Program-made: the position numbers and the translations under genes
Part shown: one piece after another, positions 58,150 to 64,000 of the stretch
Position numbering within the stretch: position 1 is the stretch's first letter
How the letters are laid out: each line of letters starts with the position of its first letter
The notes under the pieces: generated by a model
What the model was told of the DNA's origin: nothing
The model's database searches: none
The model's input: only the letters and a program-made list of their open reading frames with translations
From: Pseudomonas benzenivorans
Lineage (GTDB): Bacteria > Pseudomonadota > Gammaproteobacteria > Pseudomonadales > Pseudomonadaceae
Reading direction: 5' to 3'
NCBI RefSeq assembly: GCF_900100495.1
Contig: NZ_FNCT01000003.1
Span: 466,367-530,366 of the forward strand
Length of the DNA: 64,000 nucleotides

Positions 58150-58866
58150 ATGATTAAGCGCATGCTGCAAACGGCGGGTTTTGCCGGGATGGGGGCCGCT
58201 CTGGTGTTGACGCTCATCCAGGCAATCTGGGTGTCCCCGCTGATCCTTCAGGCCGAAACCTATGAGCAGGCGGCCAGTGCCGGCCTTTCCGATGCCCATG
58301 AGGCCGGCGAACATCATCACGAAGATGACGGTTGGGCCCCCGAGAATGGCTGGCAGCGGGTGACATCCAGCGCCGCTGCCAACTTGGTGGTCGGCGTGGC
58401 GTTCGGGCTGGTTCTGGCAGGGGCCATCAGCCTGCGCCCGCCGCGCAAGCTCTCAATAGGGCTGCTGTGGGGGCTGGCCGGGTACGCGGTGTTTGTACTG
58501 GCGCCGTCGGCGGGCTTGCCGCCGGAACTGCCCGGCACGCAAGCGGCGGATCTGCACGCCAGGCAACTCTGGTGGGTGGGTACAGCGATTGCTACGGCCA
58601 TTGGACTGGCGCTCATCGCCTTCGCGCCAAAGACCTGGTTGAAGGTGGCTGGCGTCGTGCTGTTGGCGGTGCCTCACCTGATCGGCTCGCCGCAGTTGGC
58701 GTCGCCGGAGATGCTGGCGCCCGCCGCGCTGCATCATGAGTTCGTGATCGCGACGTTGTTAGCGGACGCCTCGTTCTGGGTCACGCTGGGGCTGCTCTGC
58801 ACCGTGCTTTCCCGTCGCGCCGCAGCTCCCGGGCCGTTCACCTCCCCACAACAGGAGTACGCGTAA
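58150..58866 (+). CDS. cbtA: Cobalt transporter subunit CbtA
   Basis: 238 residues with five or more predicted membrane segments. A His-rich extracytoplasmic loop (EAGEHHHEDDGW) follows the first helix, and PSAGLPPELPGTQAADLHARQLWW is a CbtA signature. It should bring Co2+ in for the nitrile hydratase. Its stop overlaps the next gene by one base. Confidence 0.9.
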   Translation: MIKRMLQTAGFAGMGAALVLTLIQAIWVSPLILQAETYEQAASAGLSDAHEAGEHHHEDDGWAPENGWQRVTSSAAANLVVGVAFGLVLAGAISLRPPRKLSIGLLWGLAGYAVFVLAPSAGLPPELPGTQAADLHARQLWWVGTAIATAIGLALIAFAPKTWLKVAGVVLLAVPHLIGSPQLASPEMLAPAALHHEFVIATLLADASFWVTLGLLCTVLSRRAAAPGPFTSPQQEYA

Positions 58867-59396
58867 TGTCTGAATTGACCAGCCTTGCGATCAGCGTTGC
58901 CCTGCTGGGCGGCGTGTGTACCTGGTTCACGCTCTCGGTGGGGGTGCTGCTCATTTGGGCTGCCTTCGCCGCCTGGGCCTGTTTTTTCCACTCGGGGGGA
59001 GACGTGCGCGCCCTGCGCACCACGATCGTCTCCAATTGTTTTGGCGTGTTCACCGCATGGCTGACGGCGGTAGTGATCGTCTCGGTGCCGGGGGCGACGG
59101 TCTTGGGCGAGACGATCTGGGCCAGCGTCGTGGTCTGCATCAGCATCGCCTGCTACATCTCGGCGGCCAGGGTTGGCCTGTTCTCCTCGATACCGGCGGT
59201 GACCTACGGCTATGCGTGCACATTTGCATTTCTGCTGCAAACGCCGGGGAAGTTCAGCAGTGAAAACCTCACCAGCCTGAGCTTCTCCAACGCATTGATC
59301 ATCGTGCCCGCGTCAATGGTCGTGGGCGCGGTATTTGCCTTTGCGTCGGGCCGCTTCGCTGCACGCTTGCAACGTCGCACTGCATTAGCTTCGTAG
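58866..59396 (+). CDS. DUF1097 membrane protein
   Basis: 176 residues, about five hydrophobic segments (LSVGVLLIWAAFAAWACFF; SNCFGVFTAWLTAVVIVS; ETIWASVVVCISIACYISAA; a further segment before and one after PGKF). The length and pattern fit DUF1097. It is in the middle of the nitrile/amide operon, where the P. aeruginosa ami operon has the amide channel gene amiS, so a transport role is plausible but only inferred from context. Confidence 0.8.
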   Translation: MSELTSLAISVALLGGVCTWFTLSVGVLLIWAAFAAWACFFHSGGDVRALRTTIVSNCFGVFTAWLTAVVIVSVPGATVLGETIWASVVVCISIACYISAARVGLFSSIPAVTYGYACTFAFLLQTPGKFSSENLTSLSFSNALIIVPASMVVGAVFAFASGRFAARLQRRTALAS

Positions 59397-59402
59397 GAAC
59401 TG

Positions 59403-60599
59403 ATGATGGCAAACCTTTCTGACAAGACGTGCGTGCGGATCGGCCTGATGTGCTCCACCACTGGCTCGTACCAGAGCATCGGCCAGGGGATGCTCTGCGG
59501 GGCACTGCTGGCCATTGAGCGCGTAGCGCGCGACCCGCGCTTCACCTTCTGTTTTGAGCCTGAAGTAGTCAATCCGGGCGGGGACTTGAACCAGTACTAC
59601 GCGCAAACCCAGGCACTGCTGGACAGCGGAATTCGGCACGTCGTGGGGTGTTACACCTCGTCGAGTCGCAAGGAAGTTTTACCGCTGTTCGAGCGGCGCG
59701 ACGGCTTGCTCTGGTATCCCTCGCACTATGAGGGGTTCGAGTGCAGCGACAACGTGATCTACGTCGGCGCCTCGCCCAACCAACACATAGTGCCGCTGAT
59801 CAGCTACTTGATGAATATCGTAGGCAAGCGCGCGTACTGCGTAGGCTCCAACTACGTGTGGCCCTGGGAGAGCAATCGGGTGATGCGCGAAATACTGGAG
59901 GCCAACGGAGGCGATGTCGTCTGCGAGCGTTATCTTCCGATTGGCTCCACCGACGTCGAGCAGATCATCGATGAGGTCCGACGCCTCAAGCCGGATTTCG
60001 TGTTCAGCTCCTTGATTGGGGAATCCGGTCAGGCGTTCGTGGCCGCCTATGGAAAGGCGGTCAATGACCAGCGCATCCCGGGGTCTACGCCACTGGCCAG
60101 TTGCACGTTATCGGAGGAGGAACTCAAAGCCGTGGATGCCAGCGTGCGCGCGGGGCATATCTGTTCTTCGGTGTATTTCCAGAGCATCGGCACTCCGGCC
60201 AACGCGGAGTTCGTTCGTGACATCAAGCAGCGGTACGGCGTGGAACAGGTGACGTCCGCCGATGCTGAAGCCTCGTTCATTGCGGTGCTGTTGTTGGCCG
60301 AAGCCATTCACCTGGCAGATACCGACGACGTGCAGCAGGTCAGAAGCGCCGCCGTTCGATGCCGGTTGAACGCCCCTCAAGGGCCAGTGTGGATCGACCC
60401 GGAAAACCACCACTGCTACCTGACGCCACGCCTGGGCATCTCCAACGCCAGCGGTGATTTCGAGATCCTGGCGAGCGCGAAGGAGCCGCGCAAACCAGAC
60501 CCGTACCTCACTTGGTTGGACATGGGCAAAGTCGGCGATGGCGCCGTAATGGAAGACCATGGCGATCGCCTTAAACCGGAGTTGAGGATCGTCAGATGA
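59403..60599 (+). CDS. AmiC-like amide-sensing regulator
   Basis: 398 residues; ATG 59406 has better spacing from AGGA than 59403. It is a periplasmic-binding-protein fold without a signal peptide, as in AmiC, the cytoplasmic sensor that holds AmiR inactive until an amide binds. Landmarks: IGLMCSTTGSYQSIGQGMLCGA, VGCYTSSSRKEVLPLFE, LLWYPSHYEGFE, VGSNYVWPWESNRVMRE and VYFQSIGTPANAEFV. It overlaps the amiR-like gene by 4 bp. The same pairing is known beside Rhodococcus J1 nitrile hydratases (NhhC/NhhD). Confidence 0.9.
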   Translation: MMANLSDKTCVRIGLMCSTTGSYQSIGQGMLCGALLAIERVARDPRFTFCFEPEVVNPGGDLNQYYAQTQALLDSGIRHVVGCYTSSSRKEVLPLFERRDGLLWYPSHYEGFECSDNVIYVGASPNQHIVPLISYLMNIVGKRAYCVGSNYVWPWESNRVMREILEANGGDVVCERYLPIGSTDVEQIIDEVRRLKPDFVFSSLIGESGQAFVAAYGKAVNDQRIPGSTPLASCTLSEEELKAVDASVRAGHICSSVYFQSIGTPANAEFVRDIKQRYGVEQVTSADAEASFIAVLLLAEAIHLADTDDVQQVRSAAVRCRLNAPQGPVWIDPENHHCYLTPRLGISNASGDFEILASAKEPRKPDPYLTWLDMGKVGDGAVMEDHGDRLKPELRIVR

Positions 60600-61210
60600 A
60601 AAGGCCTCAGCTTCCCAACCTGCGAGACCATCGCGTGCTGATCCTGCACAAGAGGGACCATGACTATCAGGTCTTGAGCGGGCAACTGGTGAGGCTGGGA
60701 TTGAAAATCATCGAGCCGGTTGAGGACCAAGCCTTGCCTTGGTCGCAGGTGGACGTTTGTTTTTTCGATGCGAATCAGGCGCACAAAAATGCCTTCCCTT
60801 GGCCTGATGGGGAACCGCGAGTGCCGTTGATTGCCATGTTCAGTGCCGAAACCCCAGAGAGGATTCACTGGTCATTGACGCAAAGGGTGTGCGCGTTTCT
60901 GGTCAAACCGGTGCGCTCAAGCGGGACATTCCTTGCACTGCAACAGGCGATTTTTGAATTCGGTTCGCGGTCCCGGGCCCGCGCTGAAATCACCCAATTG
61001 CAAGAGCGTGTGAAGGCCCGGCGCGTAGTGCTCAAGGCGGTAGTCAAGCTGATGAAGTTGGCCAACATCGACGATGACCAAGCCTATGAACAGCTGAGGG
61101 AATCGAGCATGACCAATCAGATGTGCATGGAGGAAATGTGTCTGCGGTTTTTGCAAAGCGGCTGTGAGAAAAGCGCGCTGAGCATGCTGCGTCACCAGCG
61201 AAGGCCCTGA
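60596..61210 (+). CDS. AmiR-like ANTAR antiterminator
   Basis: 204 residues. An N-terminal pseudo-receiver domain (HRVLILHKRDHDYQVL, VDVCFFDANQAH) without the full phosphorylation set is joined by a coiled coil (EITQLQERVKARRVVLKAVV) to a C-terminal ANTAR three-helix domain (KLMKLANIDDDQAYEQLRES, NQMCMEEMCLRFL). ANTAR proteins bind nascent RNA and prevent terminator folding. The terminator in the nthB leader is the obvious candidate target. Confidence 0.88.
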   Translation: MKRPQLPNLRDHRVLILHKRDHDYQVLSGQLVRLGLKIIEPVEDQALPWSQVDVCFFDANQAHKNAFPWPDGEPRVPLIAMFSAETPERIHWSLTQRVCAFLVKPVRSSGTFLALQQAIFEFGSRSRARAEITQLQERVKARRVVLKAVVKLMKLANIDDDQAYEQLRESSMTNQMCMEEMCLRFLQSGCEKSALSMLRHQRRP

Positions 61211-61330
61211 CTCGGCAAGACACAAACGCTCGCGGCCCAAGCCGCAGTTTATCGATATTAACCCCCTCAATGGCGCACCGCGCGGTGGTCCGCCAAAGGG
61301 AGCTTGTTGCCTAAAAAATGGAGTCAACGT

Positions 61331-62314
61331 ATGAACTGGCTGGAAAAATCGATCATGTTTACCCGGGGTGTGGCCCAGGGCAAAGAGGGTGAAACCCACG
61401 AGCTGACCACAGATCGTCAGGGAAAATTTCACTACACCATGGGCCCCTACTCGGACCCAGTTCTGCACATTCGCCCAGGGGACAGGGTTATCGTCGAAAC
61501 CGCCGATGCCTTTGAAGGCAAAATCAAACATGAGCACGATCGCCCCAGCGAACTGCTGCGCATGCCGTTTCTCAACCCCCAGAGCGGCCCCATCATGATT
61601 GGAGGCGCCGAGAAGGGAGACGTGGTGGCCGTCCGCATCGAGTCGATCCTGCCACGGGGTGAAAACCCTCGGGGTACGTGCTGCATGATCCCCCGTTTCG
61701 GCGCCCTCACCGGAACCGATCTGACCGCGATGCTGACCGACCCATTGCCCGAGATCACCCGCAAAATCCATGTCGACGAGCAGCATGTCCATTGGAGTGA
61801 TCGCGTGACCCTGCCCTATCAGCCGCACATCGGCACGCTAAGCCTTTCGCCTGAAATCGACTCGATCAACTCCCTTACGCCAGACAACCACGGCGGCAAT
61901 ATGGACTTGCCTGACATGGGCCCAGGGAGCATCACGTACTTGCCGGTGCGCTCGCCAGGTGGGCGTTTGTTCATCGGCGATGCGCATGCGTGTCAGGGCG
62001 ATGGTGAGGTGTGCGGCACGGCTGTGGAGTTCGAGAGCACGACGACCATCCATGTCGAGCTGATCAAGAATTGGAACATCGACTGGCCTCGCCTTGAAAC
62101 CGAATCGATGCTGATGGCCATCGGCAGTGCACGCCCCTTGGAAGACGCCACGCGTATTGCATACTGCGAATTGATTCTTTGGCTGGAAAAGGAATACGGC
62201 TTTGATCGGTGGGACGCCTACATGATGCTGAGCCAGTGCGGCAAGGTAAGACTGGGCAATTTCGTCGACCCCAAATACTCTGTCGGTGCGGCAATCGACA
62301 AACGATACCTCTGA
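61331..62314 (+). CDS. Acetamidase/formamidase family amidohydrolase
   Basis: 327 residues from the ATG at 61331 (GGAG 8 nt upstream). The FmdA/AmdA family hydrolyses short amides to acid and ammonia. Motifs: VLHIRPGDRVIVETADAF, NPQSGPIMIGGAEKGDVVAV, PDNHGGNMD, LPVRSPGGRLFIGDAHACQGDGEVCGTAVE. It completes a nitrile-to-amide-to-acid route with the hydratase genes. It is the last gene of the operon, 120 bp after the regulator. Confidence 0.92.
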   Translation: MNWLEKSIMFTRGVAQGKEGETHELTTDRQGKFHYTMGPYSDPVLHIRPGDRVIVETADAFEGKIKHEHDRPSELLRMPFLNPQSGPIMIGGAEKGDVVAVRIESILPRGENPRGTCCMIPRFGALTGTDLTAMLTDPLPEITRKIHVDEQHVHWSDRVTLPYQPHIGTLSLSPEIDSINSLTPDNHGGNMDLPDMGPGSITYLPVRSPGGRLFIGDAHACQGDGEVCGTAVEFESTTTIHVELIKNWNIDWPRLETESMLMAIGSARPLEDATRIAYCELILWLEKEYGFDRWDAYMMLSQCGKVRLGNFVDPKYSVGAAIDKRYL

Positions 62315-62535
62315 GGGAAGGCCACCCACACTAGTGGTGACGAGCCAACATCCCGCTAAAAACCGGTCCGCTGCACAGTCGCTTTTGATCGCCAGCCATG
62401 CTCCCGGAAACGGGGCGAGGCTGGCAGCTTGGTTGGCCCCAAGACGCCAGTTTCGGCTATGGGTCGATCGCTTCCCTTAGGTGCCTGCCTCCAACCTGCT
62501 CCACTCCAAGACAGACTCAGAGGCGAACAGGTAAC

Positions 62536-62742
62536 TCACCCTCTGGCGCAGTCGAGGATGTCGTGCAGCGCCCTCCACGGATGCTTGGCTTGTTCACCGC
62601 TAGCCTCGGACGTACGGGCATGAGAAAACGGGCTCTCACAATCCTCTAGAGCCTGGCTTTCAAGGCAGCCAGTGCACACCGCTCGCCCAGCAACGATCAT
62701 CCACCTGGCATTCCATTTCTCGATCTCTCGCTCGCTATCCAT
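62536..62742 (-). CDS. Small CxxC protein of unknown function
   Basis: 68 residues on the minus strand. AAGGAG lies 8 nt before the ATG at 62742, supporting a real start. The product has IEKWNARWMIVAGRAVCTGC with a CxxC pair, then a further Cys and PWRALHDILD near the end, as in small conserved Pseudomonas proteins I cannot name. It is surrounded by decayed sequence. Confidence 0.6.
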   Translation of the reverse strand: MDSEREIEKWNARWMIVAGRAVCTGCLESQALEDCESPFSHARTSEASGEQAKHPWRALHDILDCARG

Positions 62743-62940
62743 ATTCCGACTCCTTCCATATGCGGTTTGACGAGCCGACGATACATTCGCTTGAGCCGCT
62801 TTGATACGCTCAGAACCATGCCCTCATTTGGGAGTAATTCTGCTGGTCTGATTGTCAGGGCCAGTGCCGGAACGCTGCGTTGGCCACCGTCTGCAATCGG
62901 CCAGAAGCGGTCATAGGGTGTCTACAAGAACCGGGGCGAT

Positions 62941-63222
62941 TCACTGCAACTCCCGTACATTGCCTCTCCATGGATGGTTGAGGATAAGATTTTTTGCCTC
63001 TGCGGAAATTTTCTTATCACCGAGACTAGCATCCTGACTGGCAATGCCCGCCAACAGCTTTTCGGACAGTAACAGCAGGTCACCTTCACGCTCTCTGAGC
63101 GGCGGGAGATGCAGCACACCCACGGCGATGCGATAGAACAAGTCTTCACGGAAGCGCCCGTGAACGACTTCCTGCATCAGGTTGCGGTGAGTGGCGGTGA
63201 TCAGCCGGTCTCTGCCATTCGC
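62941..63222 (-). pseudogene. Remnant of a sigma-54-dependent activator (AAA+ domain)
   Basis: The minus strand encodes DRLITATHRNLMQEVVHGR, FREDLFYRIAVGVLHLPPL, REREGDLLLL and HPWRGNVRELQ, then a stop. These are the sensor I to sensor II parts of an NtrC-type AAA+ domain. Walker A, GAFTGA, the N-terminal sensory domain and the C-terminal DNA-binding domain are all missing. Repeat-like sequences flank it on both sides. Confidence 0.85.
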
Positions 63223-63235
63223 CGCTGGCGGCTAT

Positions 63236-63275
63236 GGGTCGACTTCGGCCTGTCACGACCGGCGGAAACCGACCC
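63236..63275. repeat. REP-like imperfect palindrome
   Basis: GGGTCG-ac-TTC-g-GCC and GGC-g-GAA-ac-CGACCC pair as mirror arms around a loop of about 8 nt. The 14-mer CGGCTATGGGTCGA at its left edge also occurs at 62454-62467, about 775 bp upstream. Confidence 0.65.
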
Positions 63276-63658
63276 GAAGCGGAAATCTTGGATGGTGCTT
63301 GCTATTCATCCCGAGTGAGCGCGGGTGCCTCGCTGTGAGCTCACGCTGCGAATACCGCCGTCCCTGTATTCAAGGCGCGGCACAGCCGTTGTGAGCAGAA
63401 TGTCTAGGAATGCGTCAATCTGCCGCTTGCGCTGCAAGTGCAGCGTAGGGATCTGCGGACCAATGGCCTGGCGTATCGTCAGTGAAGCCCAGCAGATGGA
63501 AGCGGAAGACCTGCAGCAGGTACCAACTACGAACTGCGGAAGCAGGATCGCATCGGCCAGCTGCGTGCCTAGCTCGCCGCCACGTCCCTAAGCGCGAAGC
63601 ATTCCAGGCGTAACACTTTGACAAATCTAAAAAATGTGCATTTTTTACATAGGCTTAG
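63276..63658. other. Degenerate intergenic DNA before the insertion sequence
   Basis: I see no gene here: short frames on both strands lack ribosome binding sites and recognisable motifs. TTAG at 63655-63658, directly before the insertion sequence, fits a YTAR-type target of IS5-family elements. Confidence 0.4.
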
Positions 63659-64000
63659 GGAAACTCTGAAGAAGACTTCCTGATTTTGGCAAAATACCCG
63701 GATTCCACCCGCCGAGTTTTCCGATGAAGCAGATGACCTTCGCCGACGCCGAGTACGCCGGCAAGCGCAAGCAGACCCGCAGAGAGCTGTTCCTGATCGA
63801 GATGGATCAGTTGGTGCCGTGGACGGGGTTGATCGCCCTGATCGAGCCGCACTACCCCAAGGGTGAAGGCGGTCGTCCGGCCTATCCGCTGATGGCGATG
63901 TTGCGAGTGCATTTGATGCAGAACTGGTTCGGCTACAGCGATCCGGCGATGGAGGAGGCGCTGTACGAGACCACGATCCTGCGCCAGTTCGCGGGGTTGA
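63659..64000 (+). mobile_element. IS5-family insertion sequence, left part
   Basis: The left end GGAAACTCTGAAGAAGACTT has the look of IS5-group terminal repeats and follows a TTAG target. The transposase gene starts 65 bp inside. The right end lies beyond the window, so the size and intactness are unknown. Confidence 0.75.
63724..64000 (+). CDS. IS5-family transposase, N-terminal part
   Basis: The first 92 codons are in the window and the frame is open to the right edge. MKQMTFADAEYAGKRKQTRR, PWTGLIALIEPHYPKGEGGRP and HLMQNWFGYSDPAMEEALYE are typical of the N-terminal region of IS5-group DDE transposases. The catalytic residues lie further right. Confidence 0.92.
   Translation, partial: MKQMTFADAEYAGKRKQTRRELFLIEMDQLVPWTGLIALIEPHYPKGEGGRPAYPLMAMLRVHLMQNWFGYSDPAMEEALYETTILRQFAGL

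Noticed and set aside
47785..64000. Anti-phage defence or toxin genes expected of a GMT island
   Set aside because: I looked for restriction-modification, CRISPR-Cas, toxin-antitoxin, retron, Abi or similar genes and saw none in the visible part; such genes may lie beyond the right edge.

Overview
The window is chromosomal DNA of a Pseudomonas species. From the left edge to about 46.5 kb the gene order follows what I remember of the P. aeruginosa PA3003-PA2957 segment: csiV, mfd, gap, nqrABCDEF, apbE, nqrM, sthA, a PilZ-domain operon, lolCDE, comEC, exbBD, lpxK, kdsB, murB, rne, rluC, sppA, yceD-rpmF-plsX-fabDG-acpP-fabF-pabC-mltG-tmk-holB-pilZ-tatD, then an aminotransferase/TetR pair. The DNA is GC-rich, genes are tightly packed with many 1-8 bp overlaps, and GTG or TTG starts are common. 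The species cannot be fixed from the sequence alone.

Layout. (1) 1-14.3 kb: transcription-repair coupling factor, a long-form GAPDH, and the Na+-translocating NADH:quinone reductase with its maturation factors ApbE and NqrM, followed by soluble transhydrogenase; together an NAD(P)H/quinone redox block. (2) 14.3-33.8 kb: envelope biogenesis (LolCDE lipoprotein sorting, ExbBD, LpxK/KdsB for lipid A-Kdo, MurB), DNA uptake (ComEC) and RNA metabolism (RNase E with a long 5' leader, RluC). (3) 33.8-43.4 kb: the ribosomal-protein/fatty-acid cluster. (4) 43.4-47.6 kb: TatD, a MITE that touches the tatD stop codon, an sRNA resembling RgsA/P16, the aminotransferase and TetR genes, and a MoaA-like radical SAM enzyme.

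(5) From 47.78 kb to the right edge is accessory DNA. A second radical SAM gene is cut immediately after its CxxxCxxC cluster motif, and three overlapping genes follow that I recognise as the gamma-mobile-trio (GMT) mobility module, gmtY-gmtZ-gmtX. GmtZ carries seven near-identical 59-residue repeats at its N-terminus. Beyond it lie about 0.9 kb of apparently non-coding DNA, an AT-rich DUF302 gene, and a catabolic operon: cobalt-type nitrile hydratase (beta, alpha, accessory protein), cobalt uptake (CbtB, CbtA), a DUF1097 membrane protein, an AmiC-like sensor, an AmiR-like ANTAR antiterminator and an acetamidase/formamidase. The operon has a well-spaced sigma-54 promoter and an intrinsic terminator inside its leader, which suggests two-layer control: sigma-54 initiation, then amide-sensing antitermination. 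The cargo ends in decayed DNA (a sigma-54 activator remnant, REP-like hairpins, a small CxxC protein) and the start of an IS5-family element that runs off the window. The other end of the island and the rest of the split radical SAM gene are not in view.
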